From the NCBI GenBank assembly GCA_030847615.1, contig JAUMIR010000001.1, positions 439,696,687-439,760,686 of the forward strand: a stretch of DNA of 64,000 nt. Reading direction: 5' to 3'. This DNA comes from Gambelia wislizenii. Its lineage: Eukaryota; Chordata; Lepidosauria; Squamata; Crotaphytidae. Position numbers and translations under genes: made by a program. The notes under the pieces were generated by a model. It searched no databases. It was not told where the DNA came from and saw only the letters and a list, made by a program, of their open reading frames with translations. Below are positions 1 through 10,615 of the stretch, piece by piece. Each line of letters begins with the position of its first letter. Position 1 is the first letter of the stretch.

Positions 1-510
1 TGAGAAACTGTGTTGTAGATTGGGAAGAACCAGAAAAACTGCAGTGTTCTCATGGACGTGCTTACTCTTCATGCCTTAGGTTGAGGAGATTCAGGCTTTT
101 TGACATTTTATCAAACTTTTATGCAATAAAACACCGACAACTTTTGGGATTATTGACCAAGAAAGACACACTTTTGGCAAAATTCTAATAACGGATAAAC
201 ATGATCATAGAGTGCCCTTAACCTAGTGGAACATACATATATCCACCCCTTGCAAAAAATGATTTCAGACTAACTGCAAAGCATACTGCAACTTTTGTTT
301 ACAGCTGTATGCTTCACTTAAGAAATTCATATGCTTTAATACAGGATGATACTGCACATCACAAACTTTATTGGAAGAAAAACATTTTGTACAAAAACAG
401 AAAAAAATCATTACAGAATCATTGAGAATCAGAATCACAAAGTGTAAGACTGACTGTATTCAACCATATTTTCAAATGATGGTTTTAAAAAAAGCATTAG
501 TCATTCTAGG
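1..510. other. No gene recognised (left edge)
   Basis: AT-rich sequence with no ORF that looks coding and no repeat I can name. By position it should be intron of PPP2R3C, whose later exons I could not find here. Confidence 0.4.
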
Positions 511-620
511 AAGGCTCTGGGTTATCCCCTTGTGCCAGCTGATCAAGGCAGGAGGCGAACATTCTAATCCATTCCTACCACTCTCCTTTTCCTCTCTCAA
601 TTTTTTTTGTTATATAGGCT
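511..620 (+). repeat. DIRS left inverted terminal repeat
   Basis: Sequence containing ctctgggttatcccc, atcaaggcaggag and cattctaatccatt is the reverse complement of the region 3870-3960. Relative to the right terminus it lacks about 18 bp (ggagcaatccattac region), which is instead found in the internal copy near 765-785. Confidence 0.65.
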
Positions 621-819
621 TGCCTGTAACTACGTACTTACAAACTCTCTTTTTGAACTCAAATCAGATTTATTTATTTCTTTAATAGTAGGGGATGGAT
701 TGATCCTCCAGCCTTCTTAGAATGTCCATTCACTATCAACTTCTCATTCTCAGGAAGGCTATTGGAGCAATCCACTACCTCTGGGACACACCCAAGCTTA
801 AGGATGGGAGTGGCTGTCC

Positions 820-1596
820 AAATCTTGAACTACAGCTTGTAAAACAGTATGCTTGAAAGCTGCTTGACTTGATCTAAACACATCCATTTTATAATACCTA
901 ATGAATGTTGACAGATTCTTCCAACCAGCTACTTTCTAAACATCCTCTAAAGATGAAGTAACACTATAAGCTGTTCTTGCTGCCATTGTCCACGCAGAAT
1001 GCACCCACATCCTCTGCAGTCTCAGTACATATGCATAATCATAACACAAATACATCCTTTCAACCATCATGAAATAGTTGACTTAGATGTCTTAAAACCC
1101 AATGTTGTTGGATTAAAAGATATGTATAATACTTCCGTATATCTAGTAGATTTTGTTCTGTTAAGATAAACCTTTATACCTTTCTTACATCTAAAAAGTG
1201 CCACCTATTCTCTAATGGATGCGATGCTCAGAGCAAAACGTCAGAAGCTCTAATGTTGGCATAGTTGAAAAACTGGATAAGGATTTTGGCCTGAAAGATG
1301 GATCTATGGTCAGACAACTTATCTTCCTCAAATTTGCAACAGTTCGGGTTTACGGACAATGAAGCAATCTCTAACACCCACCTTGCTGAAGAAATTACCA
1401 CTAAAAATGAAACATTAAAAGTAAAAATTCTCTGAGATGCCTCTCTCAAAGTTTCAAAAGAAGGCCTTGTTAAAGAATTCAAAACTAAATTTAGATCCCA
1501 TTCAGGGAACCTATAAACAGTTGTTGGCACCTGAAAAGTCACTCCTCTCAAAAAACACTTGACATGGACACGAATTGACACAGGTTTCACATTAAT
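820..1596 (-). pseudogene. DIRS tyrosine recombinase fragment
   Basis: The minus-strand reading contains a core-binding-like segment (KCFLRGVTFQVP, EWDLNLVLNSLTRPSFE, VISSARWVLEIASLSV). After frame breaks follows a C-terminal segment with WVHSAWTMAARTAYS, LEDVCKVAGW and STFIRYYKMD. This fits the DIRS-type tyrosine recombinase layout with its final tyrosine in the RYYKMD region. In-frame stops occur at several points (for example near 1200 and 1080). In the family the enzyme integrates a circular DNA intermediate; this copy cannot make it. Confidence 0.65.
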
Positions 1597-2370
1597 AGAT
1601 ATGTCATGCCCCGTAAGCCTCATGAGGCTATAGAGTCAGAGGAGGACATAGATGGGAACAGCCCTAGGGACCCTGGCACAGGTTTATTTACACCTGTGCC
1701 AGCAGGGAACCCTGCCAGCCGAGAAACTCGAGTAGAGGAAGAGCCTGGTCCAAGTGGGTTGGCATCAGTTCCAGCAGAGAGTCCTGCCCACTCAGATAAG
1801 GACAAAGAAGAGGAGAGGGACTTACCTCCACCATCATATACCCAGCAGTAAGCTCAAAAGGAGGCTCAAGGGAGGTCTCTGAGAATTTATGAGAGGAACT
1901 TGCTTGTTAAGAAACACCTTAAAGCCTTAATTGCTTTATATAGGCTAGAAGTGGCAATGGAGGCTTTGTCAGAGATCAACTGATCTCCCTGGTGAAAGCT
2001 TTCTGCTGACTTCAGTGCCTGAATCCTTGCTGCCGTGGCTCGTGCCTTGACCTTGGACTGTTCCTGACCACTCTGTTGCCTGATCCTGCTGACCCACGGA
2101 CCAACTTCTGGGCAACACTGCCTTCTGTAAGCTTTGACCTTTGGACTGTATTCTGGACTCTTCTCTTTGTGCCTTCTTGCCTGTATTGCTGCTTCTCCAA
2201 GAAACGGAACCTTTCTTGTTCTGAACTTTATCTGGCTCTCCCTAATTAACTATCACTGGGGCTTGGCTGCTTTCCCAGCCCTTGTTTATCCTGTTGGCAT
2301 TTTGAGCTGCTTTTCCGGACAAGACAGTACTGAAGACAAAGCTGCCACTTGTCTCTTCAAGGTATAGAGA
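1597..2370 (+). repeat. LTR-like unit with acidic ORF, copy 1
   Basis: Begins tgtcatgccccg and interrupts the DIRS remnant. It holds an 81-codon ORF (1606-1851) rich in Glu, Asp and Pro (VEEEPGPSG, DKDKEEERDLPPPSY), then a TATA-like tttatatagg near 1936 and a run rich in tggact/gacctt words. Related units at 11505-12180, 12195-12920 and 28375-28930 share the layout of acidic ORF, stop, TATA-like box and tggact-rich tract. I read them as LTRs or solo LTRs of an unnamed family; ends are not defined by a target duplication. Confidence 0.4.
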
Positions 2371-2497
2371 ATAAGTAGTCAGTCAAATCCAAATTCTCTA
2401 AAATTGTTTGCTATGTCTCCATCCTGAATTTCTGATATTGCACATGGTAATTAAGAATTTCAAATCCAAGACAGGCCAGTCCCTCCACCCCAGTATT

Positions 2498-2800
2498 TCA
2501 GCCCATAAAGAAAATAGAATAATTTCCTTTGAATCTCTGATTGAAAAGAACTTGTTCTATTGCCCTGACCTGAATAAAATGTAGACGCTCCTCTTTAATA
2601 TCTCTATTTTTACTTTGCTTTTTGGTACTGGTGGATGCAGATACATTCCCTTTGGTCTTCTTGAGAAAACAATGTGGTAACCCTTTTGAACTACTTGAAG
2701 AACCCATTTGTCTGTTGTTACATTTCCCCAAAGATCACCAAAATGAATTAATCTTCCTCCCACTGGCAGATTCCTCAAGTCAATATTGCTGTTTTCCACC
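2498..2800 (-). pseudogene. DIRS reverse transcriptase N-terminal fragment
   Basis: The minus strand reads LPVGGRLIHFGDLWGNVT and TDKWVLQVVQKGYHIVF, characteristic of the start of DIRS-type RT domains. Catalytic RT motifs are not present downstream; the LTR-like unit and deletion remove them. Confidence 0.6.
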
Positions 2801-2959
2801 CCTATTGGGATTAGCCTGCTCCTCTTTTTGACAGCTGTTAACTCTGCTAATTGGAATCTTCCTCTATTCCACTGTTGTCTATAACCTCTGAAACCTTGCT
2901 GCTTTTGAAAACTTCTTCCTCCCCAAAAGGAATACTGTAGTTTTCTCCTCTAAAGAATC

Positions 2960-3340
2960 TTCTAATGCACCTGTCTTTTACCCTTTCCTTCCATCAATAC
3001 TTTTATAAAGCACTTTCTCCAAACAACAAATTGCCTGTAAATGGAATACTGTATTTGCCAAATTTGCTCCACTTCATATTTGCATCCCAGTGTTTTAACC
3101 ACAAACTCCTATTACCTGCTGCAGTTGCAGTAATAGACCTGGCTGCAAACACTGCAGCATCATATCCCACATCAGCTATATATTGTAACATCTGTTCTAA
3201 TTTACCTAATGCCCTCTGTGCAGCCTGAGCACTCACAACCTCCGATCCACAAATTTCTTGGACTCATAGCATTGCAACTCTTGCAAACATTGAGCTTGCC
3301 ACTGACAATCTTATGGACACTGCTGCAGTTTCATGAGACC
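2960..3340 (-). pseudogene. DIRS gag-like ORF fragment
   Basis: The minus strand reads SAQAAQRALGKLEQMLQY, then RSLWLKHWDANMKWSKF, then IPFTGNLLFGESAL. The LWLKHW and LFGE words resemble the gag-like ORF1 of vertebrate DIRS elements. It lies upstream of the RT fragment in transcription order. Confidence 0.55.
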
Positions 3341-3365
3341 TTCTCAAGCTGAATCTATTCTTTTC

Positions 3366-3710
3366 TTAGGTTTTCCATGGGTTTTTTTCCAGGCTGTGAG
3401 GCCATGTTCTGGAACAGTTTATTCCTGATGTTTCGCCTGTACCTGTGGCTGGTCTCTTCAGAGAATGGTTGGTAGGGGTGTGCGGGGTTTATATACTATG
3501 AGTCCCTGTTGGAGAGGATATGTAAATGTGTGTATCTGAATGGCTAGTTCACTAATTCCCTTTGCATATCTCCCCCTAGGAACTAGCCATTCAAATACAC
3601 AAATATAAATATCCTCTCCAACAGGGACTCACAGTATATAAACCCCACACACCCCTACCCAACTATTCTCTGAAGATGCCAGCCACAGATGCAGGCGAAA
3701 GTTACCTCTT
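3366..3710. repeat. Penelope-like terminal repeat arranged as a palindrome
   Basis: Left arm about 3430-3550 and right arm about 3580-3704 are inverted copies of one sequence (cctgttggagag, tatatactat, gaatggctagttc), with a 29-bp spacer. The arm matches the 3' terminal repeat of the Penelope-like element at 47590-48540 (tctgtggctggc, cttcagagaatggttggg). It therefore appears to be two head-to-head terminal repeats with no coding part. Confidence 0.6.
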
Positions 3711-3985
3711 TTTCTTTAACAAATCCCCTGATGCTGCCATACTTTTACCTCTAATTAATTATTCTAATTAATACTAACATTGACTACCACTGAACTAATT
3801 AAGGAGAAAGGAAAACCTCATTCAGCTGACAAGGCAGGAGAAGAAAAAAACTGAAGGAGGGAAAGAGCAATGGAAGTAATGGATTAGAACGTTCATCTCC
3901 TGCCTTGATAGGCTGGCGTGGGGGGATAACCCAGAGGTAATGGATTGCTCCTTTAGCCTTCCTGAGAATGCTGAAAATTAAAAGG

Positions 3986-4875
3986 AGGTAGATGCGAGGC
4001 TAGATAATATAAATTCCATGAGCAGTTAAGCCAACCCAAATTACTCTCTACGGACTTGCTTCCTGGTAGCTTCCTCCACACTTTCTTGGCCTCCCTCCCC
4101 CTGCCTGTGAAGGCACCCCAAACATCTGTGGATTTGGTAAAGAAACTTTCCCTTGGGATGGTCTAGATATAGAGCCTTGGCCAGGTCTCCCTAAATGGGC
4201 AAAGTGGAGGCTAGAAAGCTGTTGGAAAAGGTCCTGTGATGAACTATCTCAGCATCAGTTCTGTTAGGGTCCAGAATACACTGACTCCTCTGATGCCGCC
4301 ACTCTTCCTGGTGAGCTCAGAGCTCAGCTTCAACAGTATGTTGTTCTCATGATGCTAGCCATATCTCTGATTATACTGTTCTGAAATGAGCACCATTATT
4401 CAAGGAAGAGCCAGAATGTTGTGTCCATGGTGTCCCTTCAGCCCTGATTACTCAAAGAAGTGGCCTATTGTTTCTCCTCTAGTCCAGTGTCATCTAGACC
4501 TCATCTGTGCAACCCTTTCTGTGGCTGGCACTTGGGGCTTTGGCATTGCCTCTGAGTCAGAATGTGGTTTCCCTGTTTCAGGAAGAAGGAGAACTGTAGA
4601 AAAAAAGGATGCAAAATTCCAAAAATTATTCCTATCGTATCACTGCATCGACCTGAACACAACAGCAGAACAATTTAGTATTACAGTCAGTAAATACAGA
4701 GCAGAAAAAGAGGTATTTGTTTCCACTGAAATATGGGTAAACTCTTATTTGTAACTGAAAGTCCTCATTGGAAGAAAAAGCAAGTCCTTTTAGATGACAA
4801 TAGTTAGCAAAAGAAACTAGCAATAGTTTGACAGCAGTTTCCATGTTTTGCTGTAATCTATGATCTGCAAAGCAG
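3986..4875. other. No gene recognised
   Basis: No convincing exon or named repeat. A 122-codon ORF at 4386-4754 has no recognisable domain and is probably chance. Confidence 0.4.
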
Positions 4876-4880
4876 GAAAG

Positions 4881-5341
4881 TGTCAGGGAAAATAAATATT
4901 GTAATCAGAAATCTATCTCCCCCTTTTGGGTAATTTTGGTCACCAGGCAAATGAGACGCCAGTTTGTCTATCAGAGGTCGTCTTTGGGTTTCTGTTCTGC
5001 CTCAGAAGGGTTGAATGTTTTGAGGGGAAAAGTATATAACTGAGGAGGGATTTTTGGTGTTAGTTAGCCTCTTGCCTTGGAAGCTCCTTTTCCCTCCTCT
5101 TAGCTTTTGAAAAGCTTTGGAGCATACAGAAGCATGGATGAATGCCTTTTGTCCTTTATTTTGATTTTGCAGTTCTTTTCATTTCAATAAAAGTTATACA
5201 GAAAACCAACAAGCTCTTTCTTTTGCACCAGAGGTATGCATGGCTTCGCCCAAAAGCCCACGTTTTTCGCTGCATGTACTGAAGTGAACATCTCTGCTTT
5301 GGTGAGCAGAGAGGGAATGGACTCTGCATTTTTTCACAACA
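4881..5341 (+). repeat. Copia 5' LTR
   Basis: 461 bp from tgtcaggg to cacaaca. Contains a TATA box (tatataa, about 5033) and a polyadenylation signal aataaa near 5186. Lacks the 38-bp segment found at about 9670-9707 in the 3' LTR. Confidence 0.93.
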
Positions 5342-5357
5342 GGTTACGGGCCCAGAG
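5342..5357 (+). promoter_or_regulatory. Copia primer-binding site, initiator tRNA-Met half-molecule type
   Basis: ggttacgggcccag follows the 5' LTR directly. It is the complement of the anticodon arm of initiator tRNA-Met (ctgggcccataacc) with one mismatch. Drosophila copia is known to prime from an internally cleaved initiator tRNA-Met in this way; here it is inferred from sequence alone. Confidence 0.8.
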
Positions 5358-5701
5358 TGGCTGGCTCAGGATTTTATGAGCCGTGAAAGCTTTTATGGCC
5401 GCAGATTGTTTGAGTCTAAGTTGAGAGGGCCTCTTAACAAGCGGCAAATTGGGCAACTTGTTCCTCTGGTGTGAATTTTCCTTTTGAGCTGTGGATTTTG
5501 GAGGCTGTTTTGAAGCTGTTGGAGCTTTTTCTATGTCTGAACCTGGCAAAAGCTGACAAACCCAGCACAGAGGGGATCTGCAATTTGAAAATGCCTGTGA
5601 AGAGCTGCTGAGATGGAACCATTTATAACGCCCCGGCTGGTAAGCTGCCCGTGCTAGGGCAGCAGATATTGGGCTGAGAGGGGCTAGAATATTTATGGAC
5701 A

Positions 5702-6535
5702 ATGTCTCAAAATGTGGCAGTTTTTCCCTTTCAAAAGTTAAATGATAAGAACTATCATTTGTGGGCTGTGAAGATGGAAGCCTATTTGCATCAACAATTG
5801 ATACATGCCCCTATTGTAGCTACCCCTGGCCAAGGTGCCACTGCTTTGCAGCTTCAAGCTGAAGCACGAGCGAAAGTGTCACTTATTTTGGCAATTGAGG
5901 ACAGTCAGCTGGTTTATGTGTGAGGCTGTGTGTCGGCCCGGGAAACCTGGCAGGCGCTGAGGCAAGTTTATGTCCATGCTGGGACTGGCTCACAGCTTAT
6001 GTTGACAAGAAAGCTGTATAGACTAAAGTTGCAGCCAGATGGTGATGTGGCAACCCACATAGCAACTTTAAGAGAACACTTTGACAAACTTCAGGAAGTG
6101 AATGTGGATTTCACAGAACGGGATAAGTGTTATATCCTCCTCTCCTCTTTCCCAGAAAAATATGGTTCCCTAGTGCATTCCCTCGAAAATCTTCCCACAG
6201 CAAATTTGACCATTAATTTTATTACTGGTCGTTTGTTGGAAGAAGAATCAAAATGGCAGGAAAGGAAACAGGATTTGCAATCTCCAATGGCTTCAAAGCC
6301 GAAGACCCGCAGTTCTACAAATGGCCCAATAGATGGCTCCAAAGACTGCAGTAATGGTGAAGTTCCTGCCTTTGTTGTGAAAGCCAAGACTTGCTGGAGT
6401 TGTGGGAAGGAGGGACACCTCTCCAAACAATGCAAGTCTAAGAAGGGAAAGAATCCCAAGGCAAAGAAATCTGGTTCCAGTATGACTGTTTCTGCAGTTG
6501 TTTTGCAAGCTGCAAAGGAACAAAAAGTACATTTA
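5702..6535 (+). pseudogene. Copia gag
   Basis: Starts MSQNVAVFPFQKLNDKNYH and has the usual LNDKNYHLWAVKMEAYL N-terminal motif. One in-frame TGA at 5921-5923 splits it. A single CCHC zinc knuckle, CWSCGKEGHLSKQC, is encoded at 6392-6433 and in the family binds the element RNA. A basic tract (KSKKGKNPKAKK) follows. Gag would form the virus-like particle; the premature stop makes it non-functional as it stands. Confidence 0.85.
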
Positions 6536-6853
6536 ACTCCTTGGGCCTTAGATTCAGGCTGTAACGAGCATATTTCTAATGCTAAAGAAAATTTTAAGGA
6601 CCTTAAAGAGACTGGCCCCTCAAGTGTGAGTTTGGCTGATGTGTCCAAGTCAGAATGCTTGGGTAAAGGTATATGCTTTGTACAATGTTTGAACATGGAT
6701 GTAAAAAATGTTCAGTATGTTCCTGGTTTAAAAACGTGTTTCCTTTCTGTTGCCAAGTTGACACAGGAGGGCTGTGAAGTACAATTTAAAGGGAACAAAT
6801 GTCTTATTTTAAAAGATGGTGCTGTTTTAGCTGAAGGTATTTTCCATGACTAA
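6536..6853 (+). pseudogene. Copia protease region
   Basis: Same frame as gag. WALDSGCNEHIS at about 6542 carries the aspartic-protease D-S-G active-site triplet; the sequence continues to a TAA at 6851-6853. In the family this protease matures the Gag-Pol polyprotein. Confidence 0.8.
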
Positions 6854-7759
6854 TTGTATTACATGTATGATTGTGTACAAGAACCTCAAACTGGTACTGT
6901 GATGGCAAATTCTCCCATGCATGATAATTGTGTCCATTTCATGCATCGGAGGTTTGGCCATGCTAGCTTTAACGTTCTTAGGCAGATGCCTGAGATGGTG
7001 GATGGGCTGAGTTTGAGGGCATGCCAGAAGTACCTGGATTGCCAGATTTGTAAGAGATCGAAATCAAAGGTCCATCCTTTTCCCAAGCACAGTGACAGAA
7101 AGTCTAAAAGAATCCTTGAGTTGATCCATATGGACCTGTCTGACCCCTATCTAGCATCCTTGGGAGGAGCCAAGTACATTTTGGTCCTAGTGGATTATTA
7201 CAGCCATTTTTCCATCGTATTTTTACTCAAGAGTAAGGATGGGACTTTTCAGACTTTCAAAAATTGGGTGGCTTATGTTGAGAGACATTTCTTTCAGAAG
7301 CTGTCATCTCTCCAGTCAGATAGGGGAGGGGAACTCATGTCAAATGAGTTCCAGAGCTGGCTGAAGCAGAAGGGAATTGTCCACAGGCTGACGGCTCCTT
7401 TTTCTCTCAGCCAGAACAGAGTGGCGGAGAGAAAAATTGGCATTTTGCAAACAATCAAAGATAGCCTGATGTTTGATGCAAACATTGAACAGAAGTACTG
7501 GGGAGAGGCCATGTTGACAGCTGCTTATTTGAGTAACCAAGTGCTAAGCTCTGTGGTCTCAAATACCCCTTTTTTCATGTTTTATGGCAAGAAGCCATCT
7601 GTGAAGCATATTAGGACTTTTGAGTCCTATGCATGGGTAAATATCCCTAAAGCAATCAGAAAAAAGGGGGAGCCTAAGGCCAGAAGGCTGAGATTCCTAG
7701 GGTACAAACAGTCTAGCAAAGCCTGGCGTTTTGCTTTGGCAGATTTCCAGAAGTGCTGA
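6854..7759 (+). pseudogene. Copia integrase
   Basis: In frame after the 6851 TAA. An HHCC zinc-binding region (HRRFGHASF then CQICKRSK) precedes the catalytic core: HMDLSDPY (first Asp), LQSDRGGEL (second Asp) and NRVAERKIG (Glu), giving the D,D,E triad. It ends in TGA at 7757-7759 within the SKAWRFALADFQKC stretch, after which the frame shifts. Confidence 0.85.
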
Positions 7760-8817
7760 GCTCGAGGAACAAGCTAACTGGAATCATGTTCACTCTAACC
7801 CAGAAGTAATTTTGCCTTCACTTGTAGGTGAAACTCAGCCTGATCAGCAGCAACAGCAGGCTGCTGGGTCAGGCACTGACAGTTCCCCAAATTTGGGAAG
7901 GCTGAGCCTGTCATTCCCCGATGCTCGAACAGAGAGACAAGGGGAGTGCCTCCTCTGAGATTCACTGCACAAAATGTAAAAGTGTGTCAGGTGACTTTTG
8001 AACCTGATAATTTTGCTGATGTCCTGAAGTTGTCTCAAGAGCAGCAACAGAAGTGGCAAAAGGCAATGGAAAGTGAAATGGAATCCATCAAAAATCATGA
8101 TGTTTTTCATATTGTGGCATTGCCACAAGGAGAAAAAGCTGTGGGTTGTCGTTGGGTGTACAAAAAGAAACAGATGCAGAATGGGAGTGTCAAATACAAA
8201 GCACGTTTGGTGGCAAAGGGATATTCACAGATAAAATATCTGAATTATGATCAAGTTTTTGCCCCCATTGCTAGAGCACAAAGTATTAAAATTGCTTTGT
8301 CTGTTGTAAGTCTGCATAAGCTCAAAGTTAATCACTTTGATATAGAGACTGCCTATTTGAATGCCCCACTGGATGAGTGTATATATGTCAAGCAAGCCCC
8401 TGGGTTTCACAGTGGGAGACCAGACCATTTGTACAAACTAAGAAAAGCTTTGTATGGCTTGAAAAAGAGTGGAAGGCGTTGGTACCTTTGTTTGGATGAA
8501 CAGCTGAAAAATGTTGGTTTTCAGAACAGCATTGCTGATCCATGTTTGTACACAAGAGGTGTCAATCAGAATTATGAAAGTCTCATCGCTTTCGTAGATT
8601 ATCTATGTCTAATCACCCAAACTGACACTCAAGTGCAAAAGTTTAAGGAAGAACTAGGTTCAAAGCTCAAGCTTAAAGACCTTGGTCAAATTAAAAACTA
8701 TTTGGGAGTGGATTTCCAAAAGTTTGAAAATGGTGATTTTAAGATGAGCCAAGTTCAGAAAATTGAAAAGGTCCTAGATCTTTGTAACATGTCTCAATGT
8801 AAACCTGCATGAACTCC
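7760..8817 (+). pseudogene. Copia reverse transcriptase
   Basis: A frame-shifted linker (about 7760-7958, with a QQQQQ run) leads to the RT domain from 7946: AVGCRWVYKKK, FDIETAYLNAPLDECIY and ALYGLKKSGRRWY. The catalytic box, normally Y-V-D-D in copia, reads FVDYLCLI near 8598, so one catalytic Asp is lost. A TGA stop lies at 8810-8812. Confidence 0.85.
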
Positions 8818-8818
8818 T

Positions 8819-9537
8819 ATGTGTTCAGATTTCATAAATATTACAGATAGTAGGCTGTATGAACATCCTGAACTTTTTCATTCTGTAATTGGAAGTTTGT
8901 TGTACATTGCTAGATGGTCACGCCCTGATATTCAATATGCTGTCAATGTTTTGTCCCAAAAAGTGTCAAAGCCAACTCAACATGATTGGCAAGGTTTAAC
9001 AAGACTGCTTAGATATTTACGTGGAAAATCATGGCGTAAAAATCAGTTCACAAGGTTGCCATGAGTTGAAAGCTTTTGTCGATGCCAATTTTGCCAACGA
9101 AATTTCTAACAGAAAATCTGACACAGGGATGATTGTTTTTTATGCTGGTACTGCTATACATTGGGGATCAAAAAAAACACTCCACCATTGCTTTAAGTTC
9201 TGCAGAAGCAGAGTTTGCAGCTCTATCGAGCCTGGTCACTGAACTGGTTTACCTGAAGCAGATTTTCAGTGATTTGGGTATCCCAATTTCAGGGGCTAGT
9301 AATATTTTTGAAGATTCCCAAGCTTGTATAACAATGGCAACTGCACAAGGGGTGAAAAACAGAATTAAGCATGTTGCTGTAAAATTTCAAAATGTCACAG
9401 AAGCTGTTCAAAATGGTTTGATTGATTTGGTTTATTGTCCCAGTGAAGAAAATGTAGCAGATTTGTTTACCAAAGCATTGGGTCAAATCAAACACGACTT
9501 TTTGTGTGACAAGCTAAGTATAATGTCTGAAGTGTAA
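8819..9537 (+). pseudogene. Copia RT C-terminus and RNase H
   Basis: IGSLLYIARWSRPDIQYAV (RT thumb) runs to about 9010. Frame breaks follow, then SSAEAEFAALSS, EDSQACITMA and CPSEENVADLFTKAL in another frame, the typical copia RNase H motifs. The coding ends 32 bp before the 3' LTR. Confidence 0.85.
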
Positions 9538-9569
9538 AATACATTTGCCTGGATGAAAAATTAGAGGTG

Positions 9570-10068
9570 TGTCAGGGAAAATAAATATTGTAATCAGAAA
9601 TCTATCTCCCTCTTTTGGGTAATTTTGGTCACCATACAAATGAGACGCCAGTTTGTCTATCAGAGGTCGTAAATCTGTCTTTTATTGTTTGGAGAAACGA
9701 AACTAGGTCTTTGGGTTTCTGTTCTGCCTCAGAAGGACTGAATGTTTTGAGGGGAAAAGTATATAACTGAGGAGGGATTTTTGGTGTTAGTTAGCCTCTT
9801 GCCTTGGAAGCTCCTTTTCCCTCCTCTTAGCTTTTGAAAAGCTTTGGAGCATACAGAAGCATGGATGAATGCCTTTTGTCCTTTATTTTGATTTTGCAGT
9901 TCTTTTCATTTCAATAAAAGTTATAAAGAAAACCAACAAGCTCTTTCTTTTGCACCAGAGGTATGCATGGCTTTGCCCAAAAGCCCACGTTTTTCGCTGC
10001 ATGTACTGAAGTGAACATCTCTGCTTTGGTGAGCAGAGAGGGAACGGACTCTGCATTTTTTCACAACA
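9570..10068 (+). repeat. Copia 3' LTR
   Basis: 499 bp, same ends as the 5' LTR, plus a 38-bp insertion (starts aaatctgtcttttattg). Preceded by a purine-rich tract (ggatgaaaaattagaggtg) that would serve as the polypurine tract. Confidence 0.93.
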
Positions 10069-10449
10069 GAAAGCTCCCATAACAGTTGAATAAAAACATC
10101 AAATAGGCAGGTGCATGATGTAACAACCTTCTCCCAGCAACTTATAAATAGCTGCTTCAGAAAGAGCAGAGATTTATTCCAAGGAATTGTTGGAACTGTC
10201 AACAGGAAAAAGACACTTCCAAACTGAACACATTTAACTATGAAAATAACATGTGATAGGTAGAAGACAAAAGGAAGGATTTAAAAGACCAGTTGCCAGC
10301 AACAAGTACCCTAATATGATAAACCCTCTTTTCCCTTTCCATGCATTATTAAATTAAAAGCCTGAAGTACAACAGAAAGAGATGCTCAATTCCAGCAGCA
10401 GTTATTCCCCCAACTGGATTCAAAAAAGTTACTAGGAACATTCACTTAC

Positions 10450-10615
10450 AGCAATTTTGTCCTGGCCCTGCATGTTCAACCTCTCTTCTGAATGGTAGGT
10501 GGGGGATAATGGCTGCAGAGCTTGAGCAGCAGCTGGTCTGGCAGGCATTAGAATGTCTGGTTCTTGGAAAGTAAACTGTTGATCTTCCTCCAAGGCAGGT
10601 GCTATTGCCATTAAG
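10450..10615 (-). other. Exon-like ORF flanked by splice signals, unknown
   Basis: The minus strand has an acceptor-like tccatctag ending at 10616, then 166 bp open in one frame (includes EEDQQFTFQEPDILMPARP and YHSEERLNMQGQDKIA), then a consensus donor gtaagt at 10449-10444. It shares strand and order with the trihelix relic at 10895-11170. It does not resemble PPP2R3C. It could be a relic exon or chance. Confidence 0.15.

Larger units (their letters stand above)
511..3985 (-). mobile_element. Degraded DIRS-like (tyrosine recombinase) retrotransposon
   Basis: The minus strand carries, in DIRS order, gag-like, reverse-transcriptase N-terminal and tyrosine-recombinase coding remnants. They are bounded by inverted terminal repeats at about 511-620 and 3850-3985. 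A third copy of the terminal sequence at about 745-790 (ggagcaatccactacctctgg) matches the outer edge of the right terminus and behaves like the internal complementary region of DIRS elements. Most RT/RNase H and methyltransferase coding is missing. The middle is replaced by an LTR-like unit (1597-2370), and a Penelope-like inverted repeat sits at 3366-3710. Many stops are present, so the copy is dead. Classification rests on my recognition of protein motifs plus terminal structure. Confidence 0.75.
4876..10073 (+). mobile_element. Ty1/copia LTR retrotransposon with 5-bp target duplication
   Basis: Complete structure: target duplication gaaag at 4876-4880 and 10069-10073, LTRs 4881-5341 and 9570-10068 (tg...ca ends), primer-binding site, then gag, protease, integrase, RT and RNase H in copia order (integrase before RT), and a purine-rich stretch before the 3' LTR. 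The LTRs differ by about eight substitutions by eye plus a 38-bp segment present only in the 3' LTR. Coding is broken by in-frame stops at 5921, 6851, 7757 and 8810 and frameshifts near 7760 and 9010-9140, so this copy is inactive though fairly young. It lies in PPP2R3C intron 2, antisense to that gene. Confidence 0.93.

Noticed and set aside
371..685. 104-codon plus-strand ORF
   Set aside because: Overlaps the DIRS terminal repeat; no domain, low-complexity codons.
4386..4754. 122-codon plus-strand ORF with CPWC
   Set aside because: No recognisable domain and no splice or promoter context; a single CxxC is not evidence.
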